A DNA stretch of 64,000 nucleotides. Origin: Puffinus mauretanicus. Its lineage: Eukaryota; Chordata; Aves; Procellariiformes; Procellariidae. Each line of letters starts with the position of its first letter. Position 1 is the stretch's first letter. Below the pieces are notes generated by a model that was not told where the DNA came from, did not search any database, and saw nothing but the letters and a program-made list of their open reading frames with translations. The position numbers were made by a program, and so were the translations under genes. This document shows positions 1 to 13,683 of this stretch, in pieces. The DNA lies in the NCBI GenBank assembly GCA_023333565.1, contig JAJKFH010000102.1, forward strand, positions 1,240,001 to 1,304,000, read 5' to 3'.

Positions 1-1343
1 ACTGGAACAGTCTGGTAACTGGAAGAAGGCAAATATAATGCCCATCTTCAAGGTGGGCAAGAAAGAGGATACAGGGAACTATAGGTCAGTTAGCATAATC
101 TCAGTCTCTGGAGGGGTTACATAGCAGGTTCCTGTGGAAGTCACATAGAAGTATGTAAAGGACAAGAAGGTGATTGGGAGCACCTTGCGTAGTTTTACCG
201 AGGGCAAATCATGCCTGACCAACCCTTCTATGATGAGATGACTAGCCTGGTGGATGAAGGGACTGCAGTGGCTGTTTACCTGGACTTTAGCGAGGCCTTT
301 GACGTGGTCTCCCATAGTATCCTTATTGTAAAATTGGCAAAATATGACCAGATAAGTGCACTTGTATGGCTGGATTGCCAGGCTCAAAGGGTGGTTAGCA
401 GCATCTGCACAAAATCGAACTGATGTCTGGTTACTAGCAGTGTTCTTCATGGGCCATACATGGATCAGTATTGTTCAATGTCTGTATTAACTAGCTGGGT
501 AATAGGATGGAGTGCACTTTCAGCAGATTTGCAGATACCACATTGTGGGGAGCAGCTGATACGCCAAAAGGCAGGACAGCTATTTGGAGGGACCTCAACA
601 GGCTGGAAAAATGGGATGACAGGAACCTCACCAAGTCCTGCACATGGAATGGGAAAACCCCATCCACTCAGTCTGGGGCTGACTGGCTACAAAGCAGCTT
701 TCCAATAAGGGACCTAAGGGTCCTGGTGGACACCAAAGCGAACATGGATCAGCTCTGTGCCCTTGTGGTGAAGAAGGCCAACTGTATAAAGTTCAGTATT
801 AGCAAAAGTATCGTCAGCTGATTAAGGGAAGCAATCATTCATTCTGTTCAGCACTTAAGACCACATCTAGATTACCATATCCAGTTTTTGGCTTTGCAGT
901 ACCTGGTAGATACTGATGTCCTAGAGTGAGTCTAACAGGGAGCCAAGATGATTAGGGGACTGGAGCATATGGCATATGAGGAGGGGCTGAAAGAACTGAT
1001 TTTGCTTAGTCTGGAGAAAATAAGGCTCAGGGAATCTTATTGTGATCTTCAGTTACCTAATGGGAAGGTGTGAAGAAGATGGAGGCAGACTTCTCAGAGG
1101 CATGCAGTAGAAGAGAAGGGGCGATGGTCACAAGTTGCAACAAGGGAAGTTGTTCTTATTAGCCACAAGGAACAACATTTTCACCATTAGAGTAATTAAA
1201 CAATCTGAGAGGTTTACCAGCATCTCCAATCCTGGAGGTGTTCAGAGTTTGATTGGGTAAGCTGCTGAGCAAACAGATTTCATTGCCCCTTGGATTAGGT
1301 AAATTCCAGGTGTCCCTTCCAGCCTATATTGTTCTATGATTCT
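1..1343 (+). mobile_element. CR1 LINE, 3' part with dead reverse transcriptase and 3' end
   Basis: Translated pieces in all three forward frames give the C-terminal half of a CR1 reverse transcriptase in order. Frame 2 from base 17 holds a WKKANIMPIFKVGKKED block. Frame 1 holds motif A as YLDFSEAFDVV (277-309). Frame 3 holds motif C as FADT (528-539), where an active enzyme has two adjacent aspartates. Later blocks resemble the conserved LEHMAYEEGLKEL region. The copy ends in the CR1 hallmark CCTTCCAGCCTA...TTCTATGATTCT at 1343. Frame changes and stops (such as the stop at 421-423) show it is inactive. The 5' part lies beyond the window. It sits in sense orientation inside the ERC1 intron. 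Confidence 0.9.
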
Positions 1344-2109
1344 CCATATCTGTACTTGCAAAATATGTGTGTGTGCTTTCTAGATACATCTGGTAAATCT
1401 TGACTTCCAATTTTAGTGATGTATGCATACCCACAGTGTGACTGGACGTAAAGACCACTTCTTTCAAAAGAAACTAGTAGTAAACAATATTTTTCTTTAT
1501 GTAGAAATCGAATTCATCCTTACGTTCATGATACTCCTGTAGATGTTAAACAAGTGACTAGTTTGCTAGAATTTTGCTCTGTGTAGTTATGGCTTTTTAT
1601 TTTACAAACCATGAACCTATTAAAGAAAATTGAGAAACAAGGTAATTGTATGTTTATGTCACTGGTTCAAGCCTATGCCAAACTGGTGGAAATGTAAAGC
1701 TGCCCAATTACTGTTCATTATTTTTACTAACTAGTCAGTTTAGACTAGTGAACAGATTTAGTTCACTAGTGGACAGGTGTCTTGAATGATTTTTGGACAT
1801 GTTTATCGTAGACACTTTTTCACATGCGTATCTTTTCTGTGCGACTTATGCTCTGCATTTACTGGGAAGAAATTAGAATTTAAATGTTCAGGTCCTTGGA
1901 GTCATGGCTCAGGGAGATAAAGATTCCTCACTAAGTGAGTACAAGCACGCCTGGTTATCTGGTATTCAGTTTCCCCAGTGAAGAATATCTCATCTTTAAT
2001 GACAATACTTTTGGTAACAAATTAACACAATTTTAAGAATAGTAAGTTTCACCCATGTGAAAATGGGGTGAAATATTATTATGTTACTGTTACATTTTAA
2101 TGTTATAAT

Positions 2110-2892
2110 GTCCCTATGGTGAGTTGGCCCTGGCTAGCAGCCAGGCACCCACACAGCTGCTCCCTTGGTCCCTGCCCCCGCCCCAGCGGGATGGGGAGCA
2201 AATAGGGAGAACGGGCGAGAAAGCTCTTGGGTTGAAATAAAGACAGGGAAATCACTAACCAATTACTGTCATGGGTAAAGCAGACTTGACTTGGGGAATT
2301 TAACTTAATTTATTGCAAATTAACATAAATATTTAATTACTGGGAAACAAAAAAAAGGCAAACATTAAAACACTTGGGGAAAATCATCCCTCCTCCTTTC
2401 CCAAGCTCAACTTCACTCCAGACACCTCTCCTCCCCCCTTGTTACCACCACAGGGCACACTCAGTCCCTTCAGCGAGGCAAATGGGGGTGCAGGGGGTTG
2501 GAATCAGAGCGTAGCAGTTTTTCTGCTGCTCCTCATTTCTCACTTTTCCTTTGCTGTGGCGCGGGTCTTCCACAGGCTGCTGTCCCTTTGGCAGCGTACC
2601 TGCTCCGGCATGGAGCGTCTTCCCTTCCTCCTCTTCTGCCTCTGACCTTGTTATTCTCTCATCCCCTCTGTTCTTCCCTCGCCTTCTGGTGTTTTCTGCT
2701 CTTTCTTAAATACATTTCACTAAAGCGCCCCACACATGGCCGAGGGGTTCAGCTGTGTCCTACGGTGGATCTGTTGTGGAGCTGCTGGAGCTGGGAGTTT
2801 GGCACGAGGCAGCCCCTGGCTTCCTCCCACAGAGACCCCTGCAGCTCCTCACTGCCAACACCTGGACACCTGCACCCGCTACAGTTATAACT
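2110..2892 (-). mobile_element. LTR-like endogenous retroviral repeat, antisense
   Basis: The block is GC-richer than its surroundings. It has the layout I recall for long terminal repeats common in birds when read in reverse: an ATGGGGAGCAAATAGGGAGA-like purine segment, GTTGAAATAAAGACAGG, CATGGGTAAAGCAGACTTG, a long stretch of CTCC-rich sequence, then CTTAAATA near 2705-2712. On the minus strand that last piece reads TATTTAAG and could be a TATA-like box. No gag, pol or env coding is visible, so it is probably a solo LTR or a fragment. ORFs inside it (for example 2498-2890) have no recognisable protein. The family name is not known to me; borders are approximate. Confidence 0.6.
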
Positions 2893-5800
2893 GGAACTTC
2901 CTCTATTTCTCATTAGTTAATAATATTCTGGAAATGTGGAAAAGGGAGTGCTGGGCTAAATATTACTACTAACTGATGATGAGTACTTTATTTTTAGAAG
3001 CTAATGCCTTCTGCTTTCTTGCAATGCCATGTAAGACTGGATTGCTTCCTCAATCTAACGTGTTTTTGATGAACTACTTAATGGCTGAACTCGTACAGGT
3101 TCTGTTTCTAAAATACTTTTGATGCTTTTTGTCTGCCTGACTCAGGCTATGTAGGAGTGATTTCACTGCAAACAATATTGTCGTGATGAAATCATGGAAT
3201 AAGGTGATACAATCAAGCAAATGTGAAAAGGCAGGTGTGGAAGTGTGTAAAGAATAATGAATTAGTGTCTGAAAAGCAGCCCAGTACCTCCCTGCCCTGT
3301 AAAATAAACTAGTAATTAATTTCATTGTTATCAGTGAATGTAATTGAAATAATTTTTTAAATAAATGCATTAAAATAAGATGGAAATAAGTCATGCTAAG
3401 CCTGATCTGGATTTCGTTATACCTTTCATGTTCATGCTTAATGAAACCTTTGATGCTTTAGTAAGGAACTGATTAATTGGTTTCTGATTTAACAAACAAT
3501 ATTCTTCTTTTTTTTGTGCTAATGTCTTCTTTAGTTGAATTTAGTATAATGGCCATAGCCCAACAACTGAAATGCATTTAACCACTGTCATCATTAGCCT
3601 TTTTCTTCTAATGTGCTGTTGAACTTAAAAAAAAAAAAAAAGCCTTAGATAATCAGGCTAGCAGATACTGTCTGTGTACTGGAGTTATTTTACCTTAGAA
3701 ATTCTTGCTTTCTTATTACTTATGTAGCTTATTATTCTTAAAGTTCTGTTGTGAGTTACCCTGGCAATAGATAGAAATGTTTATATGTAGCTTAAAATGT
3801 CAACCCATTTTATCTTCATTTTGTGTATTTTGTGTTTAGGTAGATACTGCTGTTACTGATTGTCATGAAAGAATTTGGGTAAATTTCTGATGTCATCTTG
3901 TGACAACATGTACCACAGTTTTTATTTCACCTGATTTGGTATTTTTTGTAACCTACTAGCTAATAATTTTATATGATGCTTGTTGATTCTTGTATTACAA
4001 AAACCAATGAATAGGTATTCTCTGATCATCTTCTCCATTCCACTTGTGATTTTACTGACCCCGTATAGAAAGAGGAAAAGATTTGAGAAGCAGTTGCAGA
4101 ATCTTGTTTTAAATTAATGGTAACCACAAGTAAAACATTTACTTTGTGAACAGTTAATTGACCAGTCTGTATCTGAGCAAAATTAAGTATTTTCTAAGGG
4201 ATGGCACATCTGTACTGAGAAACTGCTCTACAGTATCTTGTGATCTAGGTGTTATATTCTAGAGTAACAGTGACTTTATTGTAGTTACTTTCATTTTTGA
4301 CAGTTTATCAGTATAAGTAAAATCTTGTTATATGTTATATTTAGCTAGGCTGGGTAGATTTGTGGTTTGAATTCAGAGAGATGTCTGAAATTTTAAAAGA
4401 AAAAAAAATTTCCTTGGTAGAAATTGACCATCCTGAAAATAACAGTATACTACTGAATATTGCTTTGGACCTTTAAAATTGTATTGCAAGAAGAAAACCT
4501 TATGTAGCAAATCATTTTCAGGTATTATTTTAAGTCTCAAATGTACAGAGAACTTAGTTCCTTGTTTAATCTCCTCAGAGGCATATATATGAGTTCTTAA
4601 AAAATAACAGTGACAACTTATTTACTAAATGTTTCACAGCATTGAAGCTACTGATTAAAAATTTGAGGCTAAAAGTATATTCTCTGCTCTATTATATTTG
4701 GAACATTTTTCCAGTACCTCTAAGGAGGTCAATTGGAGGCAACTTTGTGAATATACATTTCCCTTTGTCTAGCTCCCGCTGACTTATTAATTCTGTATTT
4801 CTTAAGCTTTAGGTATGAGTTTTGAGGTTCAAGACTTCTAAAAATTAAAGATCTTTTATGTTAGGTTTATCAGCAATGAAAAATTCCTGACCTTTGTGTC
4901 TCAATTTATTGTATAAGGACATCAAACTTGAAGAGGTAAAATATTATGGCAATTTATACTCAAAGTGGCAGAAAAAGTAAATGTGTGAGCTTCGAATGCC
5001 ATTAAGTGCTTATCAGCTAATTCACAAAGCAACAGTACAATTTCAATGACTACATAGTCAGAGCGGAGGCTTTTCTAAGGATATTTATTCATTACAGTCT
5101 AGAAAATTGATTGATCTGTTAGCCTGATGCTGGCATTTAATTGAAAAGGAGTGCTTCTTTCAGCAATTGTCTCTGTAATTATGTTTCATTGCTGTCAAAT
5201 AATGCTGCACGCTGAAGCTCGATTTGAATTTTTAGCAGCCACCCCTTTACCTTTATTAATATCTTTCTCTGGGAGGAACTCACGGTGATAGAGTGGCCGA
5301 ACGTAAGTTTTCATAACTTAAAGTGTGTTCCACAGATACGGATGAGTGACAATGCTCTTCGAGCCTTGGTAAATGCAAGTACCCACTGAAAATGGACTGA
5401 TGCACACTATTATGCCTCACTGGTGTTTCAGGGGCCTAACTGTTATTTTCACTTCTTAGTGTTCATACCATTACTTTTAACTGCTAAATATGACTGAGTG
5501 ACCTAAAAGTTAATGTTCCTTTCATGTCACCCTTGCTCTACCAACTTGGTAGAAAATGAGAGAAAGAAAAGAGACATGCTTATGAACAGCAGTAATTAAC
5601 AAAAACCAGCAAAAAAATCAATGATTAATGGACATGTAGGCAATTATAACTTTATACCGAGGTCTAGATTTCACATGCTAGATACAGCTTTATGAATTAT
5701 ACAGATTTCAGAATATCCATGTGAATTTTAAATAAATATACAATCTCATTAGTGACGTGACATTTCAGTTCCTATTACAGAACTGAATGTTAAACAATAT

Positions 5801-8407
5801 GTACAATCTTTTCAGCTGTTACCTTCTTTCTCTGATAAGTTAGAGGCAAACTGACCACATGTTAAAGATTAGCTGCTGATGGGCAAGTGATCAAAAGCTT
5901 TCCTTCCTATCCTGACTTGTGTGTCTCTAACCCGGTTAGACAACAGAAGAGAAATAGAGATATGTGTTGAGTTGTGTGGCTTTTGAATGAGGTCTTTAGG
6001 CCATGTGGTCTCGCTTGAGTTTGTGGGATTTGGCTGTGAATGGCATTTTTAATTCACGAACAAATTAAATTTTGTTCCGCTTTTTAATGTACAGGCATTT
6101 TCCTAGCTTACCACTAAGTGGTAGTCTGAGTGGTAGGCTTTTCAGCTGGCACCTGCAATCCCAGGCAGCCTCAGTAACTGTACGTTTCAGAAGATCTATA
6201 TGCAAAGAAACTGATAATGTCCTTTTTTGGGTTTGTAGGTGGGGAGTATGCAGCTGCTGAAATTCAGGCACTAGCTTGCTGGGGTTAGAATTGAAGCTAT
6301 GAGGTTTTTTTTTAAACATAAAAAATAATACTAAAAAAATCCTGTCAGCCAAGGGCTTAATCTCACAGAATCAGCTTGACTCAAAAATACCGCAGGCAGT
6401 AATTCTAAGTTAGTGCTTATAAGCAAATGAGTCCCAGCAAAGTCCTCTTGTCATTTCTGTTGGTGGAAAAAATGTACTGTTTCTTTAACTGCTACTTCCT
6501 TTGCATAAGCTGTGGAAGAAATAAAGCTTTGTGCCTCATGAATGAGGTTAGGAGAAATTAAGATTTTCAATTTCTGTCTCAGCTTAGAAAAAATGCCTGA
6601 GATATACTTGCCTAATAGAAGCACTGGAAATTTAACATGCGTTGGAACATCATTTTCTTAGAAATAACATTTCTTGAACAATATTGTTAATCTGCATATT
6701 TTTAATTTTTATTTTTTATTTACCTATATATGTGAATTTTGTTCTTATATATGTGTGTGAGAAACAGGTGAAGAGTTAAAGAACTCTTAGAAAGGATGTA
6801 TAGGAAAAGCAATAGATGGTGTAAAAAGACTAAGGAAGCAGTTACAAATGCCTTATCTACATAGCATTACTCATAGCCATTACTGCTGTGAATGTGCATT
6901 CACTGGATAAATCAGCTTTCTTGGGTACAAAGCATCTCCGGAGAAATGTTCTGAACTTTTAAAAAGCAGTGTTTTTCTTCAGGGTCACAGTGGTGGTGGG
7001 AGTCAGACCCTTCTCGGGATGGAACAATATTTTGTATGTGTTCTTTAATTGCTTATTACTTACTAATTCACTTCTTCCTGATGGGATTTATGCAGAGAGA
7101 ATATTCACCTTTGATTAGTAAGCAGCTGCCTTGAGACCACTTTCATCCCATTTGCACTTTTAGTCTGGGATGCCAGATTTTTTAAAAAGTTAGTGATATA
7201 AAGTACGCTGTCCTCAATAGCTGCTGTAAATAGCTGTGTGTAGCCTGGCCTGCAAGATTTCATTTAAGTTAGTCTAGCGTGCCACAATACAAACTCAGTT
7301 GGTTCACTTGCCATATGAAAACATTTCTTGAAAAGCAATTTGGGAGGAGAGAGAGGGAGCAGCAAGGTCTTAGGCACATTATATTAATCTGTAACAAGAA
7401 GCCTAAAATGTTCGTTGAAGGAAAGCAAAGATCTTTTTGGATTTCTTTTAAAATTATTTGACTCTTGTATTGAAGCTTGTGTGACTTTCCTTTTGCACTG
7501 CCTTGTTTATGGGCACATACATTCCTACAAATCCCAACATGGCTGATCATTATTCTAGTAAACTAATGATTTTTTTTTTTCCTTTCAGCTCTTGCCTGTT
7601 AGGTTGGTTAAACCTGTCTTTTGCTAAGCTGGTTTCTGTTTTCCATTGCATAGAAGTTGGCCGGTGTTCCGAACAGATAAAGAAAAAAGGAAATGAGGTT
7701 GCCTAAAGGAGTGAGAGGCCTTTGCAAAAGTAGGAGATGGTGCATTGAAAGATGTGGTACTATTGATGTTTGGTGAAAAGTGCAGCACTGTTGTGGTCTA
7801 GAAAGCATAAATCTTTATTAACTGATTTTTTTTCTAGTTTTTTTGGACTTGCATACTGTTGTTGCTAGGGTTTTATGAACATTTTTATGTGTAGTATCTT
7901 TTGCTCCTTCTTCTTGCATTGGTTTAATTTTAATCAAGGTAAATTGTGAAAAACACTCAGGTAGAAAAGTAGCTGAATCTGAATACTCGGTATTCTAATG
8001 TTTTGCTATTTTCATACTCTTACTGATCTGTGAGAATTCTCGCTTTTTTAAGATAGAGGCAGTTCTGCTATGTTATAGGCTTTTGTAGGATAAAGCTTTA
8101 ATTTATTATAATTAACTTGAACAGTTCTTATTGAACAGAGATACGCTCTAGTTAATATTATTACATATATGCAGTACATACAGGATTTGGATTTGAGCTT
8201 GAATCACTGCATGTGTATATGAGGGGGACTGAAATTTTTGTCTATCTTTGCACAAATGCCATACAAGTTATTTTCTATTTAAACAAACTGAAAGGAAAAT
8301 TCTATTGGTGTATGTTAAGGCTTGAAATATGTATGAAGATGCTAATTCACAGGTTATGGCACAAGGATAAATATTTGAAGGAGCTGACCTGACCTCGTAT
8401 TGCTACT

Positions 8408-8465
8408 AACCCTGCTTTAAGTGGGAGGTTGGACTAGGTTCCAACCAAATTTTTATGGATCTGTA
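8408..8465 (+). mobile_element. CR1 3'-end remnant
   Basis: The stretch CCCTGCTTTAAGTGGGAGGT followed by TGGACTAGGTTCCAACC resembles the last 60-70 bases of CR1. The middle (the ATGACCTCCAGAGGTCC-like part) is deleted and the final octamer repeats are blurred. It is an old, truncated copy in sense orientation. Confidence 0.6.
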
Positions 8466-11400
8466 AAGTATAAAAGAAACAGGTAGTGCATCTCTCAAGC
8501 ACACAGCTGACACGATATCTTTAGTGGCACAGGGCTGAGCAATAGCTTGCATTACATAGACTTTGGTTTTATGCCTTTTAGGTGGTTTTAAGTAATTCTT
8601 TCTCTTTGCTTTCCTTTCATGTGTCTGTCTCATTTCCTGAAGCTGACATATTTTAAATGGCATCCATTATGCCCTTGCCCAGGAGGAGTGCCAAATACTT
8701 ACGTTTTCCTGGAGGACCAGATCCCTGAGGAAATGTTTGGTTTACAAAGGCTTCAAGTCTAATGTCTTTCAAGGAAAGGAGGAGAGACTACTTAATTATT
8801 TGGTGGACACATCCACCAGCTTTGGTTGTGAATGACAGTGATCTTGAATGTTTGATATTTACATAAACGTTCAACTCTGATTTCTCCTCCAACCCATAAA
8901 CGAGTCTAGCATGAAATTAATCCTTTGACAGTCTCTCCATATGGTCTTGTTCCCAAGACTTGCTCACTTCCAGGGCATCAAGAGAAGATCCCTTCCATCT
9001 TGAAAGACTTCAGCTCCATTTATGGCCGATACAGAGGAAGGATGATAGAAAGTACAAAGCTGCCACTTTTGCCAAATAGTGGCTTCCCATTGCATGTGAG
9101 CTGCTTTCCATTTCTAGGCTGTCCTCTGCTCTGCAGCACTGGGGTTTTCCTTTCACAAAAGACATGGATATTTCACCCGAGTCTCTCACTATCTTTTTAC
9201 ATCTTTTCTTCCAATCATCCTGAATGAAGTGGTACAGGTGTTGTGCAGGTAGAAAACGACTGTCTGGTTGTAGGCTTCTACAAATGGCTGAACCTTCTCC
9301 TGTTTTGTTCTTGATGCTTTGGGTAGCGAGCTTGCTGCTTCAGCCATCAGTCTTTGAAAACCTTCGTATCTCTTCTTGTCCACAAGCAAGCCCAAGAAGT
9401 GGATCAGAGAATATTACTCTGTGTCTGTGTCAGCTTTTCCTACCTGAGTTGATGCCCTTATTAAATGATAAAGACCATTTTTCTTATATGTCCTGGACTT
9501 GGGGGATGCCTGTATCCTCTGTCATGTCTGTTAAAAGTACTTGCTGGGTCTGTTGTGGCAAGTGGTCAGTGGACTCTAAGTCTATGCAGAAACCTGCCTT
9601 CTGCTCCCTCTGTAGTGCTCTGACCTATTCTGCACATTTTATTTAAATTGTGTGCTTTACCAGACAATGCTGAAACTGGCTTTTTCCCTGTGGAATATTC
9701 TTGCTTCCATATGGTCTTGAGTGGATCAGTGTGTTTAAATCTTGACATGGAAGCAAATTTCTTTTTTCACATCTGTCCTTGAATTGTTTTGTTGCAGTGG
9801 TGAGATTAGAGGGAGGTCACTAGGTTTACAAGTCTTATTGGTATGGATCATAAGAGATGTGGTGTTGTTAGGGGTGGAGGGGGAACCCTCTCTTCTACCA
9901 TTGTCCTCTGTAGGATTGTAAAACATATGAAGCTCTTCAGACCTGTTTATACTTACTTTCAATTGGATCAACTCAAAGCATTCCTGGATGATTCCCCTGC
10001 TGAGAAAGCTCCTCATAAATAAGCCCAAACTGAAGACTTGCTCTCATGAAGCAGTTTTAGATGGGGCAGATATTGCTATGCAGCCTACTGCATAGAGAAC
10101 CTTGTCTTCTACTCTTAAATGTTGGGCCGACATCAGAATTTATCTAAACATCATCTTTTGATGATCTTTATATGCATGCTACCAGTTACAACTCAATCAC
10201 TTGCTCAGTTTGCATTCTCTCACTGGCACATTTTGAGCATTCGTTGAGAAGCATATGACTCATTTTGCCACAGTCCCTCTCCCCCTTCAGTAGTCACTTT
10301 TGGTTAGTCATGTTTCTGGCTGAAATGCCTTTATCTTGGATTCCTGTCTGCTGGATGCTGAGAGTCATGCATATAACATCCTGCTTCTTTCTCACCCTCA
10401 CTTTTAATGGACCCCTCCTATCAGCCTGCGGAAGTACCATGCAGTCAGAATCACATTGTACATCCTGTAAAAGGATGCTACTTTTTACTGGTGTCAAAGA
10501 AACAGGCGATTTGACCTTCTGCCAGGTCAGGTCATATTACTTGGGACTTTTGGTCTGCTAAAGGTGCTAGTCTTGCATAAATGTTCTCAAGGCAAAAGGA
10601 GTTTGGAAAACATGCCATGGGTTTCTCTCTGTCATAAGTCATCAATTGCAGATGATGACTTAACATGACTAAAACAGTTTCAGTAAATAAAGAGAATTCG
10701 AATTCCCTCCCTTACAACACTTGGAGGTTCACTAGTTCCTGACATATCTATAATTGGAACTAGTGGTTGGCAATCTGCTTGCAGGGAAGTATTAACAACA
10801 GACTAACCGTTTGAGGTTATGGTCTTCCTCTCTTTATCTGTCCTCAGGAGTGGATATCTTAATAGCTGTTACCTCAGCAGGCAGGACTGTAGAAATTCAG
10901 GCACTTGAGAACTGATCCTCTTTTCCCCACTGCCTCATTCCTTCAAGTATACAATTGAACTTTGTACATAACTGAAGCCTGTAGCCGTGTGGTGTGACTT
11001 GCATTTTTTGTGGAGGATTGTCCTTTGCCTGTTTTCAAAATATCCCATTCATTCTTACCAGAGACTGCATTACACAGGCTACCTTCTAATGAGCTTCATC
11101 ATCTTATTTGTATATAACTTGGCCTTCCTGAAAACATGCCTTTTTTTTGTTTGTTGTTTCCCTGATGGAGGATTCTGGGTTTGACAGTTTCTCCTCAGAG
11201 TCTGTTTTTCTGGGTCACTAGGATGTGTTGTAACAGAGCAGAGGGGGAAATTTTTAGTTTGGAGACAAACTTTCTCTGTAGTATGTCAGAGAAATTATCC
11301 TTTGGGAGACTCACTGAGCTGCAGGCGGACTTCCATTCATACATTTGTTAAGCATGACACTAATTGAAGTATTCAGCCGACGGAAAAGTTTTTAACTATC

Positions 11401-13619
11401 TACTGTCTTTGGGTTCTCTGATAATCCATTCAATAGGCAGGTACTGCATGCAGTCACCTGTAGTGTGATGATACATATGGACAATCATTTAAAGAAAACA
11501 GGAACGTTATGAATGGAGATTATTTGAAATGTTCAGTCTGTATTTATGTTCATCTCCTGTATGTCTTGCCTACTTCTCTGGAGCCCTTATCTTATTTTTA
11601 CAGTATCTCTTTAAAGTAGGATATCCATGTGGTTGAGGAGAAAGTGGTGGCTGGGAGGAGTGTGGAGGTCCTTCATAAAACAAGTAGTAGAAATGGAGGA
11701 TTGGGCATGTACTTATGAGGTCCTGTTAGGGTTAACAGTCTCTGCCTTGAGTGCTTTAGACAGTGCTTCAGTGCAAAAAATTGCTAATAGTGATTAGTCA
11801 TCTCTTAAACTTTATATGCAGAGCTGTTTTGGCAAGGAACATAAGAAAGTTTCCACTAGTAAAAGGCGTAGCTATTAAATAAAAATTTTAGTATTGATAC
11901 AGTTTTCCTGGCAAGGAGTGGCAGGGTGTTTTAGCCTTTACCTCTTCCCTGACAAAACAGAATCAGGTAGAAGAATTTTGAACTCATTGTGTCTTTATAC
12001 TCATCAGACACTCAACTGGGAGTCAGCTTTGAGAATTATGATGTTTCTTCTCTTAAACTGCCTATAGGCAGTTTTCTTGGATCATTCTTATATAAGTAGA
12101 TGGAAACATATGATCTGTCTGTCTCTATTCTTACTGATCACATTGTGTAGTGACTAGACTCATGTAAGTAAAAGAGGGGTTACTGAAATCTCCCATGCAA
12201 GAGTGCTAGGGACTAAGGCTGAGGAGATTTCTTCAGGGAAGCTTCTACACCAGCCAGAATTGGGAAGTCCAGTGTGAGGCTAACGTTTCTTGTTGATTTT
12301 CCAGTATAATCAAGCTCCTTGAAAATGAGGTAAGTTTGTTGGAAATACTGTTTTCATCCTTTCTGGACCTACTTAGGAATCTCTGTCAGTACTTCCCATA
12401 AGAGAATCCTTCTGTTCTCTAAGGAGCTTCATCTATGGTTTCTAGAGTTGATTTTGATACTGAAATCAAGAAACTGGCTTCTAAATCTTTGGCTTTTTCT
12501 ATACTTCTTTGTTCCTTTGAGTTATAGCCAGCCTTGCCACTGAGGAGTACTACTCAAACATGGACAACATGCTTATATTACAAATGCTTCTAAAATATAT
12601 GATGAGGCTGAAGCACATGTATGTAGGACTTTCTTAAGGTTTGGTAGGTAAACTGAGAAGGTATGGGAGTACCTTTTCTCGTGTGAGACAACTGCTTCTG
12701 AAGTTTCACATTTTTGTCAAAAGGATATCTTTTAAATTTTTTAATTTTTTAAATTTTATCTTTCTTTTACTAAATCATTCTTTGCCAATATATTTTTTCT
12801 ACACTAATTTATAGAAAGTGGCTTTATTTTTTAAGTTATTTCTAGTTTTATTATTTGTATCTTGGGAAAGGAAAAGCTTTCTTCATAAATTTTAGTGTTG
12901 CCTTCTGAACTCTGCTATCGAAGTGAACAAATGGATTCAGTGGATCAAAGGAGTCATTGGTTCAGCTTTGGATTCATTAGTCAGCTGTTATCTATTTATT
13001 TTACATAATTAAATCACCCATCTGTTGGTTGTGAGGGAGTTGAGGTTCTTGTGTTACATTTTCTTAAGAAATAAAGGGAATTTTCCTGTCAGACTAATTT
13101 TGGATAATTGTTTGGGTTTTTTTCCTACAATCACTTACCAAGAATACTTACTTTTTCATTTAAGACACTGTAGCAGCATAGTTGTTTATTTTTAGTGACT
13201 TATTGTTCATGATATATTCCTGTCTCTGAAAATATCTTTAGAGCAGACAAACCAATAAAAAGTTGGAACTCCTTGAAACTTTTCATTGAAAACCTTAAAT
13301 GCAGTTGGTTAAGACAAGTGTTTATCTTTTGAACTATGGTCCCTAATACAGATTTTGCTATGGGGAAGGAGAGAAATAAGAGAATCCATAAATGTCTTAG
13401 TCTTTTTGAAGATTTGAATCACTTTTTCCATTTATTTTAGTAGTATTAGAATGTAGCCAAAGCTTTTGTTTGGGTTGAATAAATACAGTTGCTTTTATAT
13501 AATATAGGCAAGATATGGGGCATCATCTTTATTACCTGGCTGTGGATGTTGGATGTGTGAAACTGAGATGGTAGGCAAGGCTGCTGAAGAAGTGGTGCGC
13601 ACAGAAGCCTGCATCATAG

Positions 13620-13683
13620 TGTTCTGGTTTCAGCTGGGATAGGGTTAATTTTCTCCCTAGTAGTTGGTATAGCGCTGTGTTGG
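13620..13683 (+). mobile_element. Tip of an avian endogenous retroviral LTR
   Basis: The sequence TGTTCTGGTTTCAGCTGGGA, continuing TAGGGTTAATTTTCTCCCTAG and TAGTTGGTATAGCGCTGTGTT, matches the start of an LTR family I recall from many bird genomes. The likeness stops after about 65 bases, so only the outer edge remains. No coding part of a provirus is present nearby. Confidence 0.6.

Noticed and set aside
2498..2890. 130-codon ORF rich in L, S and P
   Set aside because: It lies wholly within the LTR-like repeat and is open because of the GC-rich base composition.
9224..9646. 140-codon plus-strand ORF
   Set aside because: It has many C, S and W residues, no recognisable domain and no splice context; minus-strand ORFs overlap it. 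It lies in an ERC1 intron and looks like chance.
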